Origin: Asterias amurensis
Lineage: Eukaryota > Echinodermata > Asteroidea > Forcipulatida > Asteriidae
NCBI RefSeq assembly: GCF_032118995.1
Contig: NC_092656.1
Span: 23,580,965 to 23,644,964 of the forward strand
DNA length: 64,000 bases
Direction of reading: 5' to 3'
The notes beneath the pieces were generated by a model. That model saw nothing but the letters and a program-made list of their open reading frames with translations. It had not been told where the DNA came from and ran no database searches. Both the position numbers and the translations under genes were made by a program. Positions 49,720 to 62,000 of this stretch are shown piece after piece (positions within the stretch are counted from its first letter, which is position 1; each line of letters starts with the position of its first letter).

Positions 49720-50609
49720 TCTTGGAACAGCTTGACATTTGTTTTGTAAATCAACCAGGATGGGTTCTGTGATCTCCAAGCAATACATACACACAGAGCT
49801 CCAACACACCCTGTGCACTCCATGTAAATACTAAACTTGTAAATAGATTGGATGGTTCATGTGGCTATGGAAGTGCTAGCTGCATGGACAGTGATGACAA
49901 GTGTGAATTCAACATTTGTATGACTAGTTGAACATCAACTCCACCAGCAGTCAATGGGACTCGGTCTGGACAACGATAGTTATTTATTCAATTGACGTAC
50001 TAAGGGCTGACGCTTTGTCAATGTTTGAAAACTTTTGTTACATTCATTTGTGTTTTGTTTTGTTTCATAATGCTAAACTGTCATCAACAAATTGGTTATC
50101 AGAAAATTTCTTTAAAAAAATTGGAAAATTCAAAAGAAATTTGTGAAAGGAGATTCCTACCTTTAATTTAATGTGGTTTTAAAAACTAAGGAATATATAT
50201 TTCATTATCATTTCGTTGATTTTTTCTTTTGATTGGTTCTTGGTACTTGGGTAGATCATTACCGTTCATGGCTACAGCTTTATCCCTTAACAGTGAACCA
50301 CTGACCAATGCAAGGTCAGTTAAAAAAAAAATCACCTGATGAGGACCTGTTGTCAAAAGTTTCTCAAAGTGGTCCGGCTGGCTAGTTCATTGTTGAAAAG
50401 CATCCTGTTCGGTACGAAATGCAGACTACTATTATGTGGAATAGTGAAATAGCATGTGGACTTGTCGTATAAGAGCAAATTCTGTGTTCATTTTTTTCCC
50501 TTAAAATTACTCATCTTATATTTTGCAAGGCAGTTTTTGATAGGGCAGTTATTGCAATCAGTGTACATGCCATGTTTACTTTTGCTTTTCCTTAAAGATG
50601 ACTGTTGTT

Positions 50610-50615
50610 ATTAAA
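50610..50615 (+). terminator. Candidate CKS1 polyadenylation signal (ATTAAA)
   Basis: ATTAAA about 890 bases beyond the CKS1 stop, followed by a T-rich stretch. A canonical AATAAA nearer the stop was not found. Confidence 0.3.
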
Positions 50616-52039
50616 GCTCATTTTCATTTGTTAATAGTATTTCTAGTCTTTTTTCCTTCTTTTTCTTAATAAGGTATGAAATTGTTCACCAAAAATTATT
50701 GATAGTTGGATTCCAAATGAAAGTTTGATCAACCGTTGTATTTTGAAGAAGAAAACATTGTAGTACAATGTACTACTAACTTTATAGAAAAAAGTAACGG
50801 CTTACAAGTAACATAAGTTGGGGGTTGTCGTTTTCAAAGCATTTAGTGTACTGTATGCTTTTATTAGCTCTTCTTGGTACAATATGGTGTATTTTTAGTT
50901 GTATGTGATCTTAACTCAAATTAATCATTCCTTTGTTTGGGGGTAATAGTTATAAGTAAAAATAATTTAAACCAAGAAGGTAATAATTATGTAGCATTCT
51001 TTTGAGGACGATTTAGAAACTAAAGGTCTCGGTTGAGCTATTTCCAAAAAGAATGGATAGTACTTTACAATATTGTTGGTGTAAGTATAGGCATGAATAA
51101 AAATAAAAGCTGAAATAAATTGTGGAGTATCCCTAAATGCAAGAACAATGTACATGTACAGTGCCAGGAAAACGGGCACTTCCATTTGGAAAATCCTAAA
51201 GTATGGGAAGAATTTGAAGGGGCACAATGAAAGGCAACGGAGGCTATGACCCCATGGAATTCCAGGCCGGCACTGTACAATGTATACTTTCTGCAAGGAA
51301 ATATTCAATTAATTTTATCAAGTTGACCACATTTCAGACAATCTCAGGACAGCCGGCATTAATAACAAGCAACGTCTATCATCCAAACAGTCAAATGTTC
51401 TAAAATCTACGCCTGGGCAAAGACTAAGTATTAGGACAAGAAGTTATTATTTTGCACCTAGGCATTCATAAATTGAAATTGTGTTTAATTTACTTTAGTT
51501 TGATGTTTTTAATAACAATGCATATTGATTGTATAATTCAATAGCTGTGCTTCATAGTGTTTTCTTCAACATGACATCTTGTATTATAGACGATGTGACC
51601 TGTGACATCACATGTTTACAAAAGAGCCACAGAGCCTGGACTTCCTGCAGGCACAATTTGTAAACGGCCCAAGTAAGAAAACATTTAAACTTGTATTTTA
51701 TGGAGATTGCACTATTGATTTGACTAAAGGGGGCACCTCAAAACTTGTCCAGCTTTTACTTTCATAACTCCTGGATTTTATGTGGAAATTATGACACAAA
51801 ATGTTAACTTTCCCATATGACCAGTGCAGTATCTTGCCTGCTAGACTAGTCAAATGATGTACAAGGTCAAACAATAATGTAAACAAAGGTCACATGGTCT
51901 ATACATTGGTGTGCCCTGATCTGTGGATCTCCTCTGTTATGCCAAACAAAAGGTGTGTCTACACATTGTTGCTACGTACATAAATGTAAACAGTACATGT
52001 ACATGTATAGCAACAAGGGAAACTGACTGGGTCAAATTG

Positions 52040-52115
52040 AAATGATTTGGGGTTGAACAAAGACAAATTGACAAGACGGGCCAGGATTTGAACCAACAAC
52101 CTCCAAATGACTGTC
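52040..52115 (-). mobile_element. SINE family 3, worn copy
   Basis: 'gatttggggttgaacaaaga' and 'ggatttgaaccaacaacctc' match the copies at 11.9 and 12.2 kb. Confidence 0.5.
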
Positions 52116-53409
52116 AAGGCTGTGGGAAAAGATCCTTGAAACCATAAAAAACTTTGAGGAAGAGTGAATGGCTCTGGTAGCTGTTCCACTGAAAGCATTT
52201 AGGCCTATTGTGTGCTCAATTTAGGAATTCTAAAATGGGTTTCTCACTGCCTATTTGAAACACCAATCAAGATTTAAGAATTCTATAAAACATGAAAGGA
52301 GGGCAATTTATGTTTTCTGACATATTAAAAGAAAAACATTTTTTATCTCTCCCGTTGCTTTTTGAACAAAACAGTTTCAAAGAGAGTAGCCAGTCTGTGA
52401 CCTGTCCATAGAGCTATATAATAAGTCTTATTACAAGTACATAGCTCTATGGATGTGTCCCATCCAGTAAATTGTCTAAATGTATTCAGCCCAGCCCTTT
52501 TTTCTCAAACTGAAAAATAATGAATTAGAAGGGGGTGGGGGTAGGAAGGGGGCTGCTTAAGTCAAACAAAAGTCATGTCAAGTCGTGAACAAAGTGGGGG
52601 GGGGGGTGGTCAACCATTTCCCAGGCTCAATTGTACAAAGCACTAAAATTCTGTGTAGTGATTTTGTATTGTGACATCACACTCAGCTTAGCTATTAAGA
52701 CTGATTGCAGTTTTATCTTAAAAGATCTTTGTTCTCAGGGGCCATCTTCTTGTAAATTCATATGTCACAACCCCCAACAGATTCAAAAATATTAAATATA
52801 ATACAACTGTAAGCTTTGTATTGTATACAGTATACGTGTTTATTTTTGTTTTCAGTATTAACATATGAATGTACATTGTTCTGTGTACAATATCATGTAC
52901 AAAATTGCATCAAAACCATTGTAACATTTGAGCACACAAGACAACATTGCATAACATTGAATTTAACATCCAAACTCAATATTTGATCAAGTTGACACAG
53001 TCTTATTTTATCCTTGTGATAATAAGTACCAACAACTCTTGTTTTGCACATCTCCATCTACTATGTGTACATGTTTATGTATCATTGCATAGTTGACACT
53101 TGGTTAATTTTAAATATCTCTGATTAAAATGTAATATTTACAAAACATTATATACAAGCCTCGTGAAGCATGTTGCAACAGTCGAAACCATTTTCAATTA
53201 ATAGCACAAGTCCTGACTTGACTGTCTAAGCTTTAAAACAAAACAAAGTCGACTTTGGACTTGCATTCACACACAATTATTGCATCATAACTTAAGGACC
53301 CTGATTTGAGTGGTGAACTAAAAATACAAAGTTATATGTCTGAGCCAATTGGAAAAGTTCTTGAATAGACCAAATTATACCTCATTATCATAGAAATATT
53401 GTGATATAA

Positions 53410-53745
53410 AAGGCTGTGGACACTATTGGTAATGACTCTAAATAATTGTTATCATAAAAACTCACTTGGCAACAAGTAATGGAAGCTGTTGGTTGTATAA
53501 AACATTATAATTTTTTTCACGCTCTTGATTTAGAGACCTCAGAAATAGATTATGAGGTCCCAAATTCAAGCATCTGAAAGCACACAATTCGTGTTTTTTT
53601 TCCTCCATTTGGTAACTTGTTACTTCGACAACCAATTGACTGTCGACAACCAATTGAGTTCAAATTTTCAAAGTTTTTTTATATGCATAAAATATTTTTA
53701 AAAACTGGTCTTTGACAATTACCAATAGTGTACAGTGTCTTAAAA
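53410..53745. mobile_element. Foldback MITE family B
   Basis: 'ggctgtggacactattggta' to 'attaccaatagtgtacagtg', internal B blocks present but eroded. Confidence 0.75.
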
Positions 53746-54358
53746 AAAAAGGGGGTAAAATGCACGATAAAGAGAACAAATGCAAAGCATACTAAGATTC
53801 ATGCCTTCATATATTTTACACTTAATTGACAGAATCTCTTTATATTATGCTCTTCATAGTGAGGGTTGACTATAGTTGTACCTCAATTGCCGTGAGGTGG
53901 TTCTAAACTTGTGCAAAATTGTTGTTGCGCTAATCTGTTGTGTCAGCGAACAGTGCGTTTCCTAAATCAGCAATTCAGTTACATACAAGTTTAAAAATAT
54001 TTAAAAAGTCTCAATGTTTTTGCACATACCATTTGTTCTTGCCTGAAACACTTTGCAAAGTTGAGAAAATGTTTTTGCTCCGACATATCACTTGTTCCTC
54101 ATAACAAGTTGAAATGATGATAAACACAAAATTACCTCCACTCTTTTGACCTAGTCTTCAGTGGAAAGTTTGGAAACACTTGTTTTCTGTGAACATTTTG
54201 TTTCATTCCTATTGGGAAATCATACTCCTTGCAGAGTCAGTATTGAATTGAAGTTTCTTGAATAAAGTAAGACTAGGCCCTGATATTGAATGTAAAAATA
54301 CTGGCAAGTTCTAAAAACAATTAAAATAATATACAAGTACAAACAAATTGTTTTTTTT

Positions 54359-55729
54359 TTAGTCTGTGACATCAATGATGAGTGGACAAACGAATTCTGA
54401 ATGTCTGATTCCAAGGGAGAAGCTTGGATACTTCTTCTTGTTAACTACAACTTTCTCCGGACTGTGAGCCCCTGGGCCGGGCTTCCTGGTCCCATCACCT
54501 GGCATAACGTTCCTCCCAAGCATGGAGTATAGAGGCTTCTTCTGTTTTGTAATATCCGGGTGGACAGCGTTGTGACTACCAGGTCCAGGTGTCTTGGACA
54601 TATCCTCCAAGTAACCTCCGACCTTGGGGCGCGATGTCATTGCAAAACTGGCACAGGATTTCTTGTTTGGCACCTTGGGTCCAATCAGATTAGGAAGAGT
54701 GTAGCTGTTGGAAGCAGGGCTCTGGTCTCGTTTCCTGAATCGTGTGCGTGCTCTCATGGAGTAAGCTGGGGCGTGACGTTCACCTTGTGGGTGCACCTTT
54801 TCTGGACTGTAAGCGTATGGTGAGGGCGTTATAAATGTATCTGAGGAGAAAAAGAAAACAAAACAAATTAGTTAACAATGCATTTAAATTCAGTTTTAAA
54901 AAACTTTTAAAAGAAAATAAGCAGTAGGATTCGCTTCAAGTGTATGCTTGTTTTTGCACAATTAACCTTTTGAACTTTAAAGTTTCAAAAATACTTACTT
55001 GGATCTTTTTGACGGCCTAGTATGGAGTATGCTGGTGTCCCATCCTTGCCACCCCTTGTAATGGCTGGATTGATGAAATGTGCTGGCCCAGGACTGATGT
55101 CTTTTCCGAACACTGTAAAACAAGGGGCAAAAACATAAAACTGATTAACACCACATAGGATAAGAAATCGTTTAAAATTAAAGGCATAAATTTCTTTTTA
55201 AACTTCTATTATAAACTCTCACGCAGGCCTATAGTTTTAACTTTTAAGAAAAACTACTTACTTGAATTTTCAAGTCTGTTGCCAAAGGAGTAGGATGGTT
55301 TCATGTGTTTGGTGAAGTCGTGCTGTACAGCACCACATGTTGATGGGAGTCCATAGCGACCAGGGCCAGGTCCTGATAGAAAGGAAATAAAACGTAAGAA
55401 TAAACATCAGCATAGTTCACAAATAAATTAACTTGAAAGTCTACTTTGTTTGTTATGTCTTCATTCAATAATTAAAAGGTTCTTTCCACATCATTTATAA
55501 ATATAAGTTTTAAAATTCAATCAATGCATGAAGAGTGTAGACATGCGACTCGCGACAGGAACTCAAAGTTTTGCTATTTTGTTTTTTGGAAGAATGATGA
55601 ACGAAGTTTTAAACACACTGTCTAAAAAATAGTGAAGACAAATCGTCGATGTCATTAAGTCTACCCACCTCTTTCTCTTGCAGCAATCATTGGACTTCCA
55701 TCTTCCTTTATTCCACTAGATTTCTCCAT
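54359..55729 (-). CDS. ODF3: Outer dense fiber protein 3 / SHIPPO-repeat protein (CIMAP1A-like)
   Basis: Complete four-exon gene on the minus strand: 55669-55729, 55262-55372, 54999-55112, 54359-54840, 768 nt (255 aa, close to mammalian ODF3). The start MEKSSGIKEDGSPMIAARER is followed by repeated STPGP-type (SHIPPO) motifs: GPGPGRYGLP, SPGPAHF, TPSPYAYSPEK, SPASNSYTLP, TPGPGSHN, KPGPGAHSPEK, each paired with a 'P.YS..GR' or 'PSFSLG' strand. Proteins of this family lie along sperm flagellar structures or inside axonemal microtubules. The last exon carries four repeats. All junctions are phase 1. It is divergent from COPS2, with 367 bp between the start codons. Paralogues (ODF3B, ODF3L) have the same repeats, so the exact orthology is less sure than the family. 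Confidence 0.92.
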
Positions 55730-56096
55730 TATTGCTTGCTGTCTTATTTCGTTGAATTTAACTTTAAAAATCGGAGGAAGTTACTTCAGACTCTTTAGTT
55801 GTACGTGGCACACTCGGGGTAAAGTAGCTGACGCTGACTGTAGCGAACGATCGTGATGAATGACTACCTAGGAGTGTGCAACAGGTGTTTTGTAGTGCCA
55901 CGTTGTGTACAAAGTTGCCAGTAAACTACACTCATCACTAAGGACGCACAAGAGAAGTTTGCTACTTGGCAACGAAAAATGAATATTCATTTACTAGTAT
56001 AGCGCCACCAACACGTTGGGAACGTCCAGGTATTTTAATTCGGTTAGAAGTTAAGTCAACAGAGGGCGCAATATCTTAAGTCTGTAACTTTTCAAG
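55730..56096. promoter_or_regulatory. Divergent ODF3/COPS2 promoter with X-box-like site
   Basis: 367 bp between the two start codons, relatively CpG-containing and free of the dispersed repeats found elsewhere. The 13-mer gctacttggcaac at 55961-55973 fits the RFX X-box consensus RYYNYY-N1-3-RRNRAC, and a half site gttgcc lies at 55914-55919. RFX factors drive ciliary and flagellar genes such as ODF3 relatives. The match is seen; the role is inferred. Confidence 0.55.
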
Positions 56097-59000
56097 ATGT
56101 CGGACGCCGATGATGATTTCATGTGCGATGAAGAGGAGGATTATGATTTGGTGAGTCGCTAAAACAATGAGAATTACTCGGAAGGAACAGCTCAGAAGGA
56201 CTTTAGTAGCTCTTAATTTTTCAAATTGTATCTGAATGATATCTGAAGTAACTTCGTTGTCTAGAATTCACCACTAAATAAAAGTCACACGGTGAACTTT
56301 TTATGACATTGTGTTATTGACAAACCAGACTCTAAAAATTCGCCCCAAAACCAAATCGCCCCAAGTCAGTTCATAATTCCACACCCATTTCAATAAGTTA
56401 AAAATCAAAGATCAAACATAAGTGATGTACATTTTATTTAAATGATATCTAGTTACTTACTTGTAAGGCTTCAATAAAGAGCAAAACAGAATAAATGTTG
56501 TATTTACTGTGTTACACAGCTCAAACAAGTAAAAAAAGAAGACAAATAAATCGATCGGCCTGGATTTTTTTGCGGCCAAAATAGTTTAAAACTTTAGCTC
56601 AAACTTTTTTTTGTGTTTTCAACTAGTCGGTAATTCAAGATGAACATTTTTTATACACTTTAAAATAAGGTTTGGACATTTAACTGTTTAACATTAAAAG
56701 AAGGTGAAATCCTTTTAAAAATTTCCCTCTTTGAATGTTTTAATACAAGAAAACCGACAGAAAAACATCAGGACCTTCCAAGTTGCAATTTGGCAAGTTG
56801 GGCCTACTATTGTAAAACTAGAGAATGATTTCCATAGAATTTGTTTTGTTACAATTATAATAAAGGTGCCTTTGTAAAGTTCCAAAACAAATTTACATTT
56901 ATTCCAAAAACAAATTTACCTCAAGTGCCCCAGGGAAATTGCTGTGCCCCTTCAAGCGTGAAATTCAAGGCCTGCTTGTCAAAATTACATGTTTATTTCT
57001 CCTTAATAAATCTGGAATAGGCATTGGTACCATTACAGGCTTTGTTTTATATAATTTGTAGGTATTTGGTATTCATACCCTAAAACTAAAATGTTTGAAT
57101 AATTTTTTGCATAAACAATTTTTTTTTTTTTACACAGGAATATTCAGAAGACAGTAATTCAGAACCTGACGTTGATTTAGAGAACCAATATTACAATTCC
57201 AAAGCTCTCAAAGAAGATGATCCACGGACAGCATTGGACAGCTTTCAGCGGGTAGGTTAAACAGCCTTTAAAGGCACTGGACACTTTTGGTAACTACTCA
57301 AAAAATCGTGAGCATAAAAACTAACATGCAGAGAGCTGTTGATAGTATAAAACATCGTGAGGAACGGCTCCCTCTGAAGTAACACAAATTTTAACAAAGA
57401 AGTAATTTGCCACGATTTGATTTCGAAGTCTCAGAATTATATTTTGAGGTCCTGAAATCTAGCATCTGAAAGCACACTACTTCGTGTGACAAGGGTGTTT
57501 TTTGTGTTTTTTTTTTTCATTATTATCTCGCAACTTTGATGACCAATTGAGTTCAAATTTTCACAGGTCTAATATTTTGTACATATGTCGAGATACACCA
57601 AGTGAGAATACTGGTGTCCGACAATTACTAATAGTGTCCAGTGTCTTTTAAGAATGACTTTCTAATATTTATCACTTTCTTAGAGATGGGGATTTCTTTG
57701 GGTGTTTCTGGCAGTGGCTGCTGAATACACTGCATCGTCTTGTTAATCCTGACAAGGTGTTACATAAATGGGTCTTATAATTACAAAAACTTTAAACTCG
57801 ATTTAGTGCCAACGAAATGTACTGTGAACAAAACAACAGTTACATGCCATGATTTGCCATGAAGAGAAAATATTTTTACTATTGAATTTGTCAAAATGAA
57901 ATGTTGACGTCCAGCTCTAGAGCTAGACAGTTAATTCATTCATCCATGGAATTTTCAGAGTTGAAATCCACATATTTTAAACAGGTAAGATTTATATTTT
58001 GGATAGATCAACATTTTCCGCTCTGGAAATTGTGTCTGATGTGTGATGTATTATTTTTATGCGAAAGTGAAAGTTCTCCAGAGACAGTACACTATGACTT
58101 ACAGGGCTCAAACTGTACTTCCAGAGACAGTACACTATGACTTACAGGGCTCAAACTGTACTTCCAGAGACAGTACACTATGACTTACAGGGCTCAAACT
58201 GTACTTCCAGAGACAGTACACTATGACTTACAGGGCTCAAACTGTACTTCCAGAGACAGTACACTATGACTTACAGGGCTCAAACTGTACTTCCAGAGAC
58301 AGTACACTATGACTTACAGGGCTCAAACTGTACTTCCAGAGACAGTACACTATGACTTACAGGGCTCAAACTGTACTTCCAGAGACAGTACACTATGACT
58401 TACAGGGCTCAAACTGTACTCTGGACTGCAGGCCAAAAGCCGCCCACAGTACACTATGACTTACAGGGCTCAAACTGTACTCTGGACTGCAGGCCAAAAG
58501 CCGCCCACAGTACACTATGACTTACAGGGCTCAAACTGTACTTCCAGAGACAGTACACTATGACTTACAGGGCTCAAACTGTACTCTGGACTGCAGGCCA
58601 AAAGCCGCCCACAGTACACTATGACTTACAGGGCTCAAACTGTACTCTGGACTGCAGGCCAAAAGCCGCCCACAGTACACTATGACTTACAGGGCTCAAA
58701 CTGTACTTCCAGAGACAGTACACTATGACTTACAGGGCTCAAACTGTACTTCCAGAGACAGTACACTATGACTTACAGGGCTCAAACTGTACTTCCAGAG
58801 ACAGTACACTATGACTTACAGGGCTCAAACTGTACTCTGGACTGCAGGCCAAAAGCCGCCCACAGTACACTATGACTTACAGGGCTCAAACTGTACTCTG
58901 GACTGCAGGCCAAAAGCCGCCCAAGGCCAGTGGTTTTATTGTAAGGCCTGTAAACCTGTGACTTGACAAGTCCTGCTGGCAAAACTTCACTGTGTAATAA

Positions 59001-62000
59001 TAAAAACAAATTATGTTCAAGTAACTTTGCGTGCCATAGATGTCTTCCAGTTATGTTTAGGAATTAAGTATACTTAATACTAATTAAAAAAATTAGATAA
59101 AACTTCCCAAATATACCTTGGTGCTTGTTAGAATATAAAACAGTCCAAGGTTCGCCCTCCTACAATTTAATTTGAGTCCCTGAAAACCTAACGATTTGTG
59201 GATAGGATAAGGTTTGTGATTGAGTCCAGTAAGAACATAAATGGAATCCATTAATTTGTATTTTATTCAACATTCATAAATACCCCAGACAGTTTCGCTA
59301 TTCCTATTGGTAGAGAGCACGTCACGTGTGGGTGTTTAAACTGTTGATAAGGACGCAGCTGAAGCTGCTTAAGACTGGCTGGCTTCGCAAGCTAATGTAC
59401 GCAAATTTAAATAATGCAAAACGCAATTCATACATATAGCTATTAGTAACAGCGCTTAATATGTGTATACACGCGCGTATACACAGCGACCGGCGCGCAC
59501 TAAACAATTTTACAAAAGTTCTTTGAAAATTTGCAAACTTAAAAAAATTCTCAAAAGAAACATGTCACATTGTCTAAGATTGTGAAATTATTTTGCGTAT
59601 TATGTTGCTGTGCGATAAAGGCCCTCGCCTTTGGCTCCACGGCCACGACCCTGCCGGTTTTAAACGGCCGTTTAAGAACTCGTCGCCTACTCTTTTATTC
59701 CCTTATTTAAGTATTGAAGAGTTGTTGATATTTTCACTGTTTTTGAATGATAGGTACTGGACCTTGAGGAAGACAAAGGAGACTGGGGTTTCAAGGCACT
59801 CAAACAGATGATTAAGATCAACTTTAAATTGGTGAGTGTTCAGTTATAACATGTTTTATGGATTTCAATTGTGTAACTCCTGCACTTGGGATTAAAAAAA
59901 AAAAAAATTCTGAGTCGATCTTCTCACCAAACAGAATGTATTTTGCTGATTAGTGATTCCTTGGTACATGCCAAAGTCAATAGTATTATTTGAGTGATAA
60001 TGCCCTCTCCTGATAACATATTTACTAAACACATCTTGGCTCGAATTTTGGTTTGATGGTCTTCCTGTTTTTATCGATTCAACATCTTTGCCTCAAGAGA
60101 CAGAATGATTTTCAAATATTGAGATTGAGTCTCACTCATGTTTCAATCCTGCTGAGTATCACCCAGTTTTTGTTTCCCCACTGAGAGCCTCTTGTAACTT
60201 TCTTTTGTTTTGTTTTCTACTTATGTTATTTTGTTTTTCTTGTGAGGCGCTGTGTTAATTGTAGAGCGCCATAGAACATGTAGAAATGTTTATTATTATT
60301 ATTATTACTATTATTAGGTCTTACATGTTCATGTTCGATTGATGACACTTTTTGAGTACAATATAAAAGATTGTACGTGTACGATACTAGCGCTTTTGGA
60401 ATACATAACAGAGATAAAATACATGTATGATCTTGGCTATGAAAGAGTTAATATTGTCCTATGCTCTTATCTTTACATGTCATGAATGATTTACAATTGT
60501 CTTAATTTTTTCTCCAGGGCAACTATGAAGAAATGATGAAACGCTATAAGCAGCTTTTAACCTACATCAAGGTGAGGCTAGAGCTGGGTTTTTAAAAATT
60601 TATTTTAAAAAATCTTTTCACCCAAGGTGTACCCAAAAAGTTGTTATCACCACTAGAGCCCCTTATAAATTGCATAATATACTAAGCCTAATCAGGTTTT
60701 TTCACTAGCCCGCATGTATTTACACACAAAATAAAAAAAATAAAAAACCCCAAAAACACAAAAATGTAAGTGAAGCCCTTAAAATTGCGTTTTTGGAGGA
60801 TTTTATTTCTTAATTTTTACCTTAAATTATCTCTTTTCCATCAACAACAACTTTAATGACTTTGTGGTTAGGGGGTCGGTTGATTTGAACATGTTTTGAA
60901 CTCCCTTTGCAACAAAATCTTCATGAATCAACGATCAGTCAACAACGCACATCGAGAAATAATTCAATGAACTTTGCACCGCAACGCCCTCTGTTGGCAA
61001 AAGTTGTCCATGTTATTAGAATTCCTCCAAGGCTGTACATTGTGCACAGTCTGCAGGCATTATGCATAGCGTGCGACAATTCTTTACTCCGTTCATATAC
61101 TTTATGGCGCTGTATATACTGTAGCTCTCAAATGTGTCAATCAGTGCGCACATGGTGCTCCAACATTCAGTATTTAGACCTTTTTTCCTTATCAAGCCTG
61201 GAACACCAGGATGAACCTCTTCTCTTTGCCAAAACTCTACTGGGTTCTTTAATGTCAATACACAACACACTGCACTTACGGATATACAGTGTACGTCCCA
61301 TCCGAAGGACGTAGCAATAATGGTTAAGTGTTAAGGACACGTGTTAAAATAATAATAATAATAATTTATTTTTAATATAGCGTCTTACATAAAAAATCTC
61401 AAAACGCTGTACAGTGTTTTACAAATATGACTGGGATTCAAACAACAGAGTTTGAGTCCGATGCTCTTCTACGCTCGGCCACGGCACCCCATTCAATGAC
61501 AAAAATAAGATTTATTTTTCAGCTAATAGCTGTAAGAGTTCTTGACAAAAGAATTGAGTTAAATGTGATGATCTTGTTCATATTCTGATAATCCTTGTTA
61601 TTCCGCAACCCTTTCTCTTTACCAGAGTGCGGTGACAAGGAACTACTCAGAAAAGTCCATCAATAGCATCTTAGATTACATCTCCACCTCTAAGAACATG
61701 GCCCTCCTGCAAGAATTCTACGAGACGACGCTCATGGCCCTCAAAGATGCCAAAAATGACCGGCTGTGGTTTAAAACAAACACAAAGGTAGAAATATCAA
61801 ATGATCTGGGCCCAATTTCATGGCTCTGCTTATCGTAAGCAAAGAATCCACCCTTGTTCATGTTGTTAGGCCTGTGAGACTTCCGCCTTATAGCGGAAAT
61901 CCGCTTTTTTAATTTCCCCTTTATACTTTTTGTCTTGTGAGCTCTGCCTTTTATTTTTGACACTGTTACATGTACAATGTAAAGAAAATACGCTATGTTT

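Larger units (their letters stand above)
49720..53400. other. CKS1 3' region and intergenic DNA, no gene found
   Basis: Probable CKS1 3' UTR to about 50640, then intergenic. 51135-51275 holds a short dispersed repeat ('gaaggggcac ... ggaattccaggcc') with relatives near 41450 and 56930. 52040-52115 is a worn SINE family-3 head. 52405-52455 is a hairpin around 'catagagctatataataagt'. Nothing coding was supported. Confidence 0.5.
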
